A DNA stretch of 64,000 bases, from assembly GCA_964036665.1 (NCBI GenBank), contig OZ038530.1, positions 12,929,001 to 12,993,000 on the forward strand. The letters are read 5' to 3'. The notes beneath the pieces were generated by a model. The model made no database searches and was not told the DNA's origin. It saw only the letters and a list, made by a program, of their open reading frames with translations. The translations under genes and the position numbers were made by a program. The stretch is from Gordius sp. MW1. Lineage: Eukaryota; Nematomorpha; Gordioida; Gordea; Gordiidae. Below are positions 38,101 to 47,948 of the stretch, piece by piece; the first letter of the stretch is position 1, and every line of letters begins with the position of its first letter.

Positions 38101-39981
38101 GAATTGCAAAAGTGATGGAAGAATGTATAATGAAAACATTTGAGAATTATAGTTCCATAGATAAAGATAAACATTTAATTATTTATATTTTAACTTTCCC
38201 ACACATACCGTTTTGTTGATATATGCCTCAAACGATTGATCTAAAGCATGGGCGTAGATTGGAATTAGAGAAGAGCAAAATGATCATTTTTTGAAATTTT
38301 AGGCAAAATTTTAAAAAATTTCAAAACAATAGATTTAGAGAGTCCTGCCCCCCCCCCTCCCTTGGCTACGCCCCTGATCCCAAGGCTTCGGTGTTGGATG
38401 AGTTTTTAATTTACAATGTCCAAAAGAGGTAAACGAATTTCGGTAACAAACTTGGTTCAAACTATATAAATAACACGGTTCAACAAGAAATCGACCGGCA
38501 AACTGTTTACAGCTTTGGTAGAGTTTTTCGCGGTGAACACGATTATGTATTTGATTTTATCCTTCTTATACGTCAAGTTTTAGAAATATTTCCTGTCAAA
38601 GTTGCTAAAAAATCTAGTTTATTAAATTTGATTTATAAATAAAGGGGAGTTGCGAGTTGACGTTTAAAAACGCCGCCAAAATAGTTATTTTAGCAACTTT
38701 AACAACAAACATTTCAAAAACTTGACGTATAGGAAAAAATTAAAAATATGCTTGTGTTGACCGTATAAAACTCTACCAAAATCTGCAAACAATTTGCAAG
38801 TTGATTTAAAAAATCCATTTTTTATTGACCAGTGTACTCGGAGCATTTAAACTTGGCATACTATTAACGATCTAATAGCGCTGAGCTGAGGATAGAAATC
38901 TAATCATTCCATAATTTAAAACAAACATCAACAGTAAAACTCATCGAAGTTAAACATGAAGAAGATGAAGGAAGCTAATTAAAACAATAGTTGTTATCAG
39001 GTATTACTTTTATAATCATCATTTCTTTAAATAATAAGCTCAGCGTTCCAAGGTCGTATACAGCACAGCTTACACAAAAAGTCTTTTTCCCCACATATTT
39101 CCAACACAAAAAATAAATTAACATAAAGTCTCCTCGAGCATACGACGTTCCAAGTAAGGGAGTTACGCCAACTCGTAACTATTACCAACAGGATGTAAAA
39201 TTTAATTAAATATGTTTATTTATTTGGGCATATTTAAGGATAGTCTTAAAATAACGCGTTTGAGGATAATAATAATAATAAAATTAATGTTTAGACGTAG
39301 TTAAAATAGTAAATTCTTAAAATACGCACGTTCATTAAATGAAAATACATTTTTCTAATTCGGTGTACTACACAAAATATGTAATTGCCGTGAATGTGGC
39401 ATGTTATTATCAAAATTTTAGAAAATTTTAGCGATTTTATTTTAGTCCAATTAATTTGGCCTTATAATTATTCTGTTTTTTTATTAAAAGTTGTTTTTGA
39501 AAGGCATATTAATTTAAAAAATTTTACATTCAATATTTTAAATAATGCCTGTTATACTGGAATTATACCAAATTGGCAATTTATAACGTGTAGTTAAAAC
39601 GTAAAAGTATCCACCTCTTAGCAATATAACTATGAGAAAAAAGGATGCTCATAGCCATTTTCAAATTTGTAAATCTTACTAAAAAATTGCATAGCAATTA
39701 TTTATCTTCCTGTTTATGCGTGTCTCGCTAGTGTTGTAAAAACGGCTGGGTTTTGTTTGGTCGACCTTCGGTTTTAGTCGACTAAACATTAACAAACCAA
39801 ACAAATTTCAAAGCTAACCTTCGTGATTTAAGGCTTGCGGTTTGGCTGAAGCCAGACTGGATCGCTTCATGACGCTAGAAAGGTAGGGGCATTTATCGCC
39901 GTACTCCCGCAGTAATACTTTCCCATAATTCCGGACAAAAGTTGTGGGCAATCGTGCGAGGAATGGGCAAGTGCTGGACAT
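25781..39981 (-). CDS. ALAS: 5-aminolevulinate synthase, mitochondrial, seven exons
   Basis: Condenses glycine with succinyl-CoA to 5-aminolevulinate in the mitochondrial matrix, the first and rate-limiting step of haem synthesis, using PLP. Exons in coding order: 39981-39819, 37185-36927, 32771-32587, 32206-32027, 31223-30919, 28742-28614, 26182-25781. All junctions are GT-AG and the phases agree, giving 540 residues, the usual family size. Seen: haem regulatory motifs STCPFL (Cys5-Pro6) and DKCPYL (Cys31-Pro32), [33 protein letters not shown], the PLP lysine in TGTLGKAFG (about Lys319) and LRLAPTPF. A third Cys-Pro, DCPKLK, lies in the Cys-rich C-terminal tail. The start at MSSTCPF follows the ALAS pattern; an in-frame ATG at 40026 would add 15 residues, including basic ones suited to a mitochondrial presequence. 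The gene looks intact. Introns carry MITEs, foldbacks and an ATRIP-derived duplicate. Confidence 0.93.
26259..26444. mobile_element. hAT-like MITE, AGTGTTGTAAAAACGGCTG family, copy 1
   Basis: Left end AGTATTGTAAAAACAGCTGG and right end CCAGCCGTTTTTACAACACT are inverted copies around a core with GTCGACTAAA. It sits in ALAS intron 6, 77 bp from the acceptor of exon 7. No ORF. Confidence 0.78.
26536..28440. mobile_element. Foldback element in ALAS intron 6
   Basis: Arms of about 600 bp (26536-27140 and 27846-28440) are inverted copies. Each carries CGGCCGACCCCCTCAGAATT or its complement and ends in CATGTCAAATCG / CGATTTGACATG. The 700-bp centre is AT-rich, bounded by a C-run at 27130 and a G-run at 27848. 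No gene is seen in it. Transcription of ALAS would place both arms in one pre-mRNA. Confidence 0.8.
28614..28742 (-). CDS. ALAS: ALAS exon 6
   Basis: 129 nt, phase 0 at both ends, encoding [20 protein letters not shown] and PSHIIPIS. The correct frame is not the longest open one here; family similarity and the splice sites fix it. Confidence 0.9.
28743..29544. other. ALAS intron 5, left part
   Basis: AT-rich intron DNA with no repeat or gene recognised. Confidence 0.3.
29545..29872. mobile_element. Short inverted-repeat element (TGTCTTAATA family)
   Basis: Ends CTAAGGGATTGTCTTAATAT and CCGATATTAAAACAAGCCCTTAG are imperfect inverted repeats of about 23 bp; CGCGCGAA near the left and TGCCGCGCAGC near the right extend the symmetry. 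No ORF. The ends resemble those of the 8955-9205 element. Confidence 0.6.
29885..30690 (+). pseudogene. Duplicated ATRIP exon-2 fragment, split by a hAT insertion
   Basis: 29885-30058 and 30625-30690 together match 5500-5730 of the ATRIP-like gene at about 90 per cent, including the last bases of its intron 1 (CCTATCATATTTTT..AAG). The copy is therefore a DNA-level duplication, not a retrocopy. It carries a frame change (ATCATTTTGAACAAGC) and is interrupted by a 566-bp element. It lies in an intron of the minus-strand ALAS gene and has no flanking exons. Confidence 0.88.
30059..30624. mobile_element. Non-autonomous hAT element with 8-bp duplication
   Basis: Inverted ends TAGAGATGCACCGATACC and GGTATCGGTGCATCTCTA, with many CCGATAC motifs just inside. 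The target duplication ATAAATAC (30051-30058, 30625-30632) is perfect. The empty site survives in the parent gene near 5668. No ORF. Confidence 0.92.
30919..31223 (-). CDS. ALAS: ALAS exon 5 with the PLP lysine
   Basis: Encodes [17 protein letters not shown], the [18 protein letters not shown] motif, TGTLGKAFG with the Schiff-base lysine, and [12 protein letters not shown]. It ends at GTGACG in phase 0. The GC content is clearly above the flanks. Confidence 0.93.
31224..31806. other. ALAS intron 4, part without recognised elements
   Basis: AT-rich, no gene. An open frame on the plus strand here is only the antisense of exon 5. Confidence 0.3.
31807..31952. mobile_element. hAT-like MITE, AGTGTTGTAAAAACGGCTG family, copy 2
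   Basis: Left AGTGTTGTAAAAACGGCTGG and right CCAGCCGTTTTCAAAACATT. The 8-mer AACTATTA is duplicated exactly on both sides (31799-31806, 31953-31960), identifying hAT-type transposition. In ALAS intron 4. Confidence 0.85.
32027..32206 (-). CDS. ALAS: ALAS exon 4
   Basis: Encodes [29 protein letters not shown] and FETVHSMS. Acceptor AAG at 32208-32207, donor GTGCTA at 32026. The pyrimidine tract is poor, so this acceptor is less certain than the others. Confidence 0.88.
32587..32771 (-). CDS. ALAS: ALAS exon 3
   Basis: Encodes [20 protein letters not shown] and the [20 protein letters not shown] block. The donor GTATTG inside the ...LPG codon joins to the next exon to give [10 protein letters not shown], matching the family. 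Confidence 0.9.
32836..33027. mobile_element. hAT-like MITE, AGTGTTGTAAAAACGGCTG family, copy 3
   Basis: Left AGTGTTGTAAAAACGGCTGG and right CAGCTGTTTTTACAACACT, with a GTCGAC-rich palindromic core. The flanks ACTATGTA/AATATGTA are close to an 8-bp duplication. It lies just upstream of ALAS exon 3, inside intron 2. Confidence 0.8.
33119..33287. mobile_element. Short GGGTGTAGCCAGG MITE
   Basis: ATGGGTGTAGCCAGGGGGTG at the left and CCTGGCTACGCTCATGA at the right. It is a 170-bp member of the family seen at 171-2115, again with a short C-run. Confidence 0.68.
33288..34031. other. ALAS intron 2 DNA
   Basis: No gene or repeat recognised. Confidence 0.3.
34032..35539. mobile_element. Foldback element in ALAS intron 2
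   Basis: About 670-bp arms (34032-34700, 34865-35539) are almost perfect inverted copies, so identical short frames appear on both strands (for example at 34157 on plus and 35424 on minus). Ends GGGCCAATCCATGTCGATTC and TTTGTCCTGGAATGGCCC resemble those of the foldback at 26536-28440 (ACATTCCATGTCAAATCG). The similarity suggests one family. No protein gene. Confidence 0.83.
35555..36130. repeat. GC-rich CCCGCCCGAAGCCCG element
   Basis: GGCCGCCCGAAGCCCGCCTC at the left and GGGCTCGGGTCGGGCAAAT near 36085 at the right, enclosing AT-rich DNA. It resembles the GGCCCG-ended family elsewhere in the window. No ORF. Confidence 0.45.
36530..36926. repeat. GGACA microsatellite and neighbours in ALAS intron 2
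   Basis: GTTGGACAGGACGGGACA (36528) and GTTGGACAGGACAGGACAG (36834) head two similar blocks ending in GAGCCCATAAATT, about 300 bp apart. The second block is a short GGACA/GGACG repeat and lies 60 bp from the donor of exon 2. Confidence 0.5.
36927..37185 (-). CDS. ALAS: ALAS exon 2
   Basis: Starts after CTTTACAG and encodes [17 protein letters not shown] through to [18 protein letters not shown]. It ends at a GTAAGA donor in phase 2. It covers the start of the conserved catalytic core. Confidence 0.9.
37186..38247. other. ALAS intron 1, left part
   Basis: AT-rich DNA without recognised genes. The 60-codon frame at 37453-37635 shows no motif. Confidence 0.3.
38248..38378. mobile_element. Short GGGCGTAG MITE
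   Basis: GCATGGGCGTAGATTGGAAT at the left and CTTGGCTACGCCCCTGAT at the right, about 130 bp, with a C-run before the right end. Same family as 171-2115. Confidence 0.58.
38490..38812. mobile_element. Foldback MITE in ALAS intron 1
   Basis: Arms at about 38490-38630 and 38660-38812 are inverted copies: TTTGGTAGAGTTTTTCGCGG against the complement of TATAAAACTCTACCAAAAT, and TATACGTCAAGTTTTAGAAA against TTTCAAAAACTTGACGTAT. No ORF. Confidence 0.72.
38813..39729. other. ALAS intron 1, right part
   Basis: AT-rich, no gene or repeat recognised. Confidence 0.3.
39730..39800. mobile_element. Half copy of the AGTGTTGTAAAAACGGCTG MITE beside ALAS exon 1
   Basis: AGTGTTGTAAAAACGGCTGG is followed by GTCGACCTTCGGTTTTAGTC and then stops; the mirror half is missing. 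It lies less than 20 bp inside intron 1 from the exon 1 donor. Confidence 0.7.
39819..39981 (-). CDS. ALAS: ALAS exon 1: presequence with two haem regulatory motifs
   Basis: Encodes the N-terminus from [12 protein letters not shown] to QALNHE and ends in phase 1 at a GTTAGC donor. Both Cys-Pro motifs are expected to bind haem and limit mitochondrial import, as known for animal ALAS. Confidence 0.85.
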
Positions 39982-40029
39982 TATAAGCTTGGCGAGTGAT
40001 GTGCGAAAACGACTGGATAACAACATAAC

Positions 40030-42568
40030 GCGATAATAAAACAACAACGACAAAAAGTGTTTTTTGGGGGGAAACTAACTAATAAACGAATAAATAAAAA
40101 TATTAATTTTACAAAAAAAAAAAATTTATTAGTTTTTAAACATCTAAAAACTAATTTACATCGCTGGGGTAGTAAAAACAAAAAATGAACGAAAGTCGAA
40201 GTGAAGAAAAGAGAGAGGGGAGGGGGAGGGGGAGGGGGAGGAAACCTGTGTGTTGTGTGTGACCTGCTTGAAACTTGTCATTTTAAACTAAAATTTGAGA
40301 GCCTCAAATGAATTTTATAACCGCAAGGTCATGGTTTTTTTCTCGGTTTAACGCAAATGTGCTTGTTTGTAACTCAATTTAAACGACTAATTAACAATAT
40401 ATATTTCATATTTAAAGAAAGGTCTAAAAAATTCGAAAAAAATATAAAAAAATTGTGTTTTCGTCATATCGAAAGATAAATAACGAGCTAAATAAAATTT
40501 CATTACTTATATTAAATTACCTACCTTAACTTCATTTCTAAAATCGATATTGTAGTTAAATGTAAAAGAAACATTCTTGCTTGACCATAATTATCATATC
40601 CTTCATTTTGAGGAAATTTAATAATTTACTAGCAAAATGGAGGAAATTTCAATTAAATTTGGTATATTTTTTGTTCAAATTATTTTTAAAAATTATTTTA
40701 ATAATATTGATTAAAAAGACATTTTTAAGACTTTATAAATTCAATTTTTCATTCGCTTAAATACTTTTTATTATTTCAAAAATAAAAAATAAACGATCTT
40801 AAAATTTATTTAAGTATTTGATATATTTTCCAAATGAAAAAAATTTAATTTAAAACCTTAATTTTACCGAGTCTCGATAGATTAGGGAAATGGTAACTTA
40901 AAAATATACTTGTGACATAGTGTATGTAAGAGAAGACAAGGGCGTTAGGTAAAAATACCTTAGGGGCATGGCCGTGATGATGTTGGTGAATTATTGGAAA
41001 AGGAAGAGAGACCGTTCATTTTGAGAAATTTAAGGCCAAATAATATAATCAATAATTATTCTAGGTAAAAACGTATATTGTTGGCAATATTTCAGAGAAT
41101 TTTAGTACCAATTTAGTATGGAAAAATGGTTGGTAATAATTAAATTAACTTCGATGCAATTAAGTTTTAAGTAGTATTGGTAAATAATGTACAAAAAATG
41201 TTTATTAAAGGCTAATATATGTCAAAATATAAATTATTGTTTGATTTAACAACTAATGTTAAGTGGAAAGCCATAGATTATTAATAGAATTTAATCCCTA
41301 ACAATTAAAATTTCCACAAAATTTTACATCAATGTCATATTTTCAATTTTTAATAAATTAACTATCATAAAAAATTATTTTAAAGATTTAATTTATGGTG
41401 ATTTAATGCTTATTATATACCAACGTCAAAAACTATTACATTTGTTTCCTTGGCAGATAATCAGAGTTTTCTATCAATATTAAAAGCGTTAACAAAAGTT
41501 ATCTTAATGCTAGTACATATATGTATTTTTGTCACATGCACTATCTCAAGTCTTTTAGAAGTATTATGCCATCTTTTTAACATTCTATAATGAGTTAGTA
41601 CAATTGCATCAGTTCAACATTTTATAACTATTTTTAAATAAAAGAACTAGTGATAATGTTTTCTAAAACATACTTTTGATGGCAAATTTATAGCTAAGAC
41701 TTATGATATAAAAGCAAAACAATGCTTAATATCAAAGCCATATATAAAACCTATAAAAGCATAAATAAATTGCAGAATTTCAATTGAATGTTTGGCCACT
41801 AATGCAACTATTGTTCCTTTTCGAAACAAGTGGTTAAATTTTTAAAAATATATATGCACAAAACAATAAATAAATTTTAATAAAATTTTTTAAATAACTA
41901 ACTTGCTTAGGAAAATAGAGCTCTTAAGGAGATAACAATTAATAAAAATGTTGATTAGTAATTTATAGAAATTATGAAATTATATTTAAAAAATAAGCTA
42001 ATTTTAACAATTTTATAAGAGTTTACTTGGTATGTATGTACTACGTAATTATACCGATAAGGCCCAAGGGCTTAGTGAATGCAATCTAATATTAAGCCTC
42101 TACTAACGCCAACTGGCGCATAAGGGCTTGTCACAAAATAAAGTTCTTATAGTGAGGTGGCAAATATTTGTTGTAAAATGGCATTTTAGTATAGATAAAC
42201 TATAGCCTTGTTGGATACATAGAAATTTGTCAAAATCATAGTATCTTAAAATGGGAAAGCACCTATTAAGACAACGCTAGAAATTTGTTTTTTATTCTCA
42301 GGACTTCTATTTTGTCGTACAACTATAATTTTTCTCAAGTCATTGCCTTTTACACATTGGTCAATCTTTTTATTTTTCTAATTTCCTAATTAGCGAGAGA
42401 TTTTATTTTTACAATTTAAATATTTCACTGTTCACAAATTAAAATCTAAAATAAAATAATCTACTTTCTACATAAAACCGGGCCTTATTATATTTAAACA
42501 AATATTTTAATATCCCTAATTTTAAAATTTAATGATATGTATAAATATTCCAAAAATAGATTATTTAG
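40030..42568. other. Region upstream of ALAS, no gene seen
   Basis: AT-rich DNA. It contains a GGGGGA microsatellite (40215-40242) and should contain the ALAS promoter, but no motif can be assigned with confidence. Confidence 0.35.
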
Positions 42569-42740
42569 CATCAGTGGCTTAGCTAGTTACCTTGGGGAGC
42601 CGAACTTAAATTTTACATTAATGCGGAGGGATCGGCGATTTACTGATACTATTAATGAAACTATATAGCGATGGGGGGGGGGCAGTTTTCTCTTGCGAGG
42701 CCTTGGGCCCCTTGGCCCCCAACTAGCTATGCCACTATCA
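42569..42740. mobile_element. MITE with AGTGGCTTAGCTAGTT / AACTAGCTATGCCACT ends
   Basis: CAGTGGCTTAGCTAGTTACC (42571) and CCAACTAGCTATGCCACTAT (42718) are inverted. Inside are a G-run and CCTTGGGCCCCTTGG. A relative of the GTAGCC family with variant ends. Confidence 0.65.
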
Positions 42741-43892
42741 GCATAACTCCTCGTGTTAAGATTTCCTTCAGTGATCAAATATATTAATCCCATTTTCTTG
42801 GCAGATAAAAGAGGTATTTATTATAGTAAATAATCTTCAATCGTGTCCCTTATATTTACAAAATATACACCTCGAAGCATGTCAAATCTCATGATTTAAC
42901 AAATTATAAGAAATTAAAAGGAATCAGTTCTAGGTTCTATTGTTCTAAACAGCAGGGAAGTTGTCCACTAAAGTATATTTTGAAAATACACTATGCATTT
43001 TAAAATTTCAGAAGCTTAAGGAAAGGTTATAAGAGTTATTAAAATTCACTGATCTTCGAAATAAAAATGCCAGAGCCCCCAATTCTCATTCAACCTAATG
43101 TGGGTTGGACAAGAAAGGAAGAAGATAAAACATTCAGATAAAGATTAAATTAATTGAGTATTAGCCAGTCAAACGTCACATCAAGGTTACTCTTGATTTA
43201 AATCTTAGAATTCTGATCCTAATTAGTGAATCTCCATAAATTTTGTCTTTTAATGACAGCGGCATTCATTCATTTCAAGTTTTTCTTTATTTAATATTAA
43301 ATTTTAATAGATATATGTATGTACTCTCTCTATAGTGCACTAGCTGAAAGGTTTTCGGCTAACTATTATTTCGAATTTATTTTAACTGGGTGATCTTCAT
43401 AGAAAATAATACTTGTTAAATTCAAGATATGAATTTTTTAAGAGCTTAGATTAGTTACTTTAGACAAAGTAGGAACTAACTGAACTAATTTCTATTTGAG
43501 GAGAGGAACAATAAATTGGAGATGGTTATTTTTTGAGAAAAATTAATCAGGTTTAGTTTTTATAAAAATTGCTGTAAATTTGTGAGATTTCGATAATAAA
43601 AAAGCTAAAGTCACTAACGCTAACTGATAAAAATCTATTTCTCCCTTTGCATTATTAATATTTACGCTTAATTCGCGGTGCTTGTAAAATATATTTCTGT
43701 TGATGTTCTTGGAATAAAATAATTATAAAATTCCTAACAATCGTGTGTAATCTTTGATAACATTGATCCATTCACTTGGTAACATAGACTTCTATCCTTT
43801 TTCTCTTGTAATAATTACTAATTCTGATTACCTGTTTTCATGACACGCCTTTACAACAATATTTTTTCATACGGTAGGAAAATCAAAGACCA
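42741..43892. other. Spacer, no gene recognised
   Basis: AT-rich. A short peptide frame at about 43069 (MPEPPILIQPNVGW) lacks splice support and length. Confidence 0.3.
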
Positions 43893-45235
43893 TATTGCCC
43901 GGCCGGCTGCCCGAACCTGCCCGGCCCGTGGGCGGGGCCCGGAAACTGTCCTAAATTTTTATTTTTAGACGGGCCCGGTCGGGCACGATGATAGGAATAG
44001 GGCAATTCTGGCTTAATAAATTTTTTAGATAATGTATTATTTAGTTACTTTGGATGAAAATGCTAAAAGAGTTTAAAAACTTGATTTCAGCATCCGTCCC
44101 CAAGTTATTTCTATAATTTTTACCCGAACCAGTCTATTTCCAACAAGTCCCTATCCTAGCTAAGTTCACGGAAAGGATTGAAATATTTATATTTATGTAG
44201 CCCTTTCATTGCTCGTAATTCACATGTACCGTCTATACATAATACAAAAACGTCATGCCCAAATAGACAAGCATGCATTAAACATTCTAATATCATTTAA
44301 CATTTTTAACAAATCTTATTTGATTCAACAAAGCTTCCCAGATTCGCCTTTATTATTCCCTTATCACTCGTTGCTATCGCTAAGCTATTACTTATTTTTA
44401 TAATAATAAATTTCTATTTTCTTTTTTTGCTTTAATTAAAAAAAAATTCCATAAATTACATTTAAATTCTTTTGATATATTATTGTTTTTTATCAAAAAA
44501 GTAAGTTTAAGGAGCACAGATTGACTAATTGAACGGATTTTTTCATTAAGAAGTATTTATAGGGTAGGGGCTTAAACGGGTTAACCCACTAGGGGAGTAG
44601 AATTTTGTTTATTGTATGATTATTTATATGTATACTTTAAACTTAATTAAAAAATTGCTACATTAATATTTCCATGGACATCGGCTGCATTTAATTAATA
44701 TTTTGCTTTTATATGATTTGTAAACGTTCTAACATATTTGTACCTAAATGCATTAGCAATTAATATATTAAAATATTGTGACCTAGAGCGGTTTTGCCAG
44801 TGATAACAATATTTTAAATAAACTCTAGCCAAATATTTTAGAAACACCAAATACTATGTTTTTTGACCTATTAGGATTAAAATTAAAGATTAAAAATTTT
44901 ATTTGGAAAAATCATTCGACTTATAAATAATATAGGAGATTCGATTTTTTCCGGGATAATAAATATTGCTATATTAGTTTTATTCAATATGCCATTAAGT
45001 CAACGCTTATTTTTTAATAGTAATTGAAAGAATTTGAGATCGCAAAATTTCGGGCCTAACAGGCAAATGTAATATTTCGGGCCGGGCATTTCGGGCAGCT
45101 GTAATGTTTCGGGCCGGCCCGGGCGGACACCTAGAAGGATTCGGGCGGGCCCGGGCGGACACTTAGAAAGGTTGGGGCGGCTCGGGCGGGCAAAAATGTC
45201 AAAAAATTGAACCGGGCCGGGTTCGGGCATAAAAT
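43893..45235. mobile_element. Non-autonomous hAT-like element with GGCCCG-rich ends, copy 1
   Basis: GC-rich left end (TTGCCCGGCCGGCTGCCCGA) and right end (GGGCGGGC ... ACCGGGCCGGGTTCGGGCAT) enclose AT-rich DNA. The core at 44160-44400 matches the reverse of 63120-63350, so 62846-63597 is a second copy. The stretch 44405-44830 has no counterpart in the second copy. No functional ORF. Confidence 0.7.
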
Positions 45236-46165
45236 TCCAAACAAATTGGATCTCTGAAGAAAAGATAAAATTTTTCACGGAAGGATGGATAAAATATATC
45301 CAAATTTGATAATAAGCATGCCTAACAATCACACTCAACAAATCAATAAAAAATACTTATTTTTGAAAAAGGCAACCCATTTCTTCTCTAATTCTAATTT
45401 AACGCAATTCACTTAATGGATTTTCAAGTGTACATGACCATTTTGTCGGGTATTTTAAATTCTATCATTTTTTCCTGCACTTAAATGTGTATAGGAATTA
45501 AAATGAAAAGAGTTTTACATTATTGTACGACTTAAGACATCTAAAGGATAAGATAGAAAAATTAAATTTCATCTCAGCTTAAACCGCTTAACATTAAAAT
45601 ATCAATAAATTTTAATTTTTTAAATAACGTAATTATTATAAGCGCTGAGTTTTAGGCTAAACCCTACTTTAATTGTCCACCTTATAAGAATAATGTTTTC
45701 AAATTTTTAAAAAGTTGCGCAAGCCATTTATGCTAAGTATGAGTGAGATAATTTTTTACTTCTCAAAATTTCTGGGTCCAATTTTATTCAAAGCTCACTG
45801 CCAACATTGTCTCGTCTTTTAAGGCATTCGAATCAATTGGGTGTCTAGTTTAACAAAACTTAGATTCTTCTATTAGTACTTTCAGGCCATAATAAGGGAC
45901 CTCTCTATTCCTCGTTTGGTTGTACGACTTTCCAAAAATCTCCCCTTGACTAATTTGACTCATAACAAAAAAAACAACTTCGAACATATAAAATAAGGTT
46001 GGAACTATAAATGTAGAAAAGTTGTTTAAAAAAACCTAAAAAATAGAGTTGTCCAAGCTTAAGGAATGTTATATCTTTCCTTTTTAAACAGAAAAGATTT
46101 TTCTAAATAAATTTTTAACTTCATTTAAATTTGATAATAGAAAGACAGTATTGCAAGTTTTCTGG
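45236..46165. other. Spacer, no gene recognised
   Basis: AT-rich DNA with nothing assignable. Confidence 0.3.
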
Positions 46166-46318
46166 GCATCAAAATTGGGATTAGAGGGGGGCAATGATGA
46201 TTTAGGGAGCGATAAAATCCTAATTTTTAATATTTTAACCATAATATTAAATCTTAAAGAATTTTTGAATTTAGATGGGACCGTCCCTCCCTGCTAGCCC
46301 TTTGCTAAGCCCATGGAA
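46166..46318. mobile_element. Degenerate short MITE of the GTAGCC group
   Basis: A mirrored pair, GGATTAGAGGGGGGCAAT near the left and CCGTCCCTCCCTGC..GCTAAGCCCATGG at the right, with shared interior blocks (AATTTTTAATATTTTAACC) as in 33119-33287. Confidence 0.45.
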
Positions 46319-47948
46319 GGTTATATTTGAGAATATGAAAATAATATTTATGCAATATCTTAACACAGAAAGTCCATAAGGCTATAAAATAGTAGATTTA
46401 TGTAATAAATAACATTTCCTACACATATTCATTTAGTCTCTAATTAAAATATATTTAGATTAAACAAAAGTTTAAATTAATTTACTTTATAAACATTAGG
46501 TATTAGTAATGTAAGTTTGTGTATTTTTAATCTATTAAATTGCTAAGCTTTAATAATATTAAACATAGAGCAAAAACTCCTTAAACTAAATTTTAATGTT
46601 TATTCATTTAGGACCGCTTGATAAAATGTTATATTAATTTATATACCATTTTCAGGCGATGTTGAAAAATCAAAGATCGCAGTAAAATTTAAGCCAATGT
46701 CCACTTTAAAATACCACGAGAAAAAATTAACATGTTAAAATCTAAGTCTAAAATCTAAATATCTAAAAAAGGGAATGCAAAAAAATATTTTTTATTAATA
46801 TAATTATAAAATAATTGAAAAACTTTTCCAGTACATATTGTGGAAGGTGGGGTCCTAGAAGGCCCCAGCCAACTAAAAAACTCTGTATCTTAAAAACTGT
46901 TTAATAAAAACAAGCCAACTTTTGCAGAGATATTCTAAAATAAATTTTATTAAGTTATTAATTTAATGAAATCATAAAAATCACTATCTTGGTTTAAACA
47001 GCATTTTTAAATGGTTTGAAGCCCTCATGACCCCGCCTCACCTATGGAGCGTTAAAAGCTCAAAACAATAACAAATGCAAGATAAATCAGTGAACAAAAC
47101 CAATTTTAAAATTAAGTGTTTTTCTGAAATGCTTAATATTGTCTGCAGTCAGATAAACTTGTTTTTAAAATTACAAGAGCAAGACATAATATATAATAAT
47201 CTTAATAGATCATAAACAAAGAATTTCTTTTTAAGCTATTAAACCTAATTTAAAGTAAATGCATCATATATAACTCATTAAACTAAAAAACATCTATCAA
47301 GAAAGGCCATGCATAAATTTTTCTGGCTATATTACAGAGCACCTTAGGATTTTTGAAAGTTGGATATAATCATCATTAATAATAAAAATAATTTATACCA
47401 TTTATCAGAGTGACAGAGCAGGGTAAGGCTTAGTCACTAAATTTATCATGATTAATCACCCATATAAATATAATTTAAAAAAAACTTTAAAAGAATATCT
47501 TATCAGATTGTGACTAAATGCAAGGTGTCACCGAGAAAACTTAAAATTAAGTAACTAGAGACTATATTCATTAAATTATAATTTTACAATTATCACACAA
47601 AAACTATTTCTATAATTATTTAAGATGATAACAGTTGTGTGAGACTACAAAAAGCACCAAGTAATTTATTCTGATGCCATTAGTGCCATTTGTTGTGCCA
47701 CAGCCTGAATAAGGCTTAAATGTAAAAAAATTATTGTGTCTAAATAATAAATCTAAAAAACAAAACTGTATAGAAAAAAGTATATTTGATTAACATTAAA
47801 AATCAATATAATAATGTTGCACCATAAATTCATAAAAAAGATCGCATAATTCATAAACAATAAAAAAGTTTGCACTATTCATAAACAATAATCCTATGCA
47901 AACAATGGTATAAGATTCAATTATGACTAGAGAAATATAAAGGTTCAG
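46319..47948. other. Region downstream of the pyridoxal kinase gene
   Basis: AT-rich. An imperfect inverted pair (GTGGGGTCCTAGAAGGCCCC near 46850; GACCCCGCCTCACC near 47030) may mark a short element. No gene recognised. Confidence 0.3.

Noticed and set aside
43069-43145. Short peptide frame starting MPEPPILIQPNVGW
   Set aside because: Too short, no clear splice donor and no continuing exon.
44209-44403. ORF MLVIHMYRLYIIQ, related to one at 63294-63085 on the minus strand
   Set aside because: Both lie in copies of the same non-autonomous element and differ by frame-breaking changes, so the resemblance is repeat homology.
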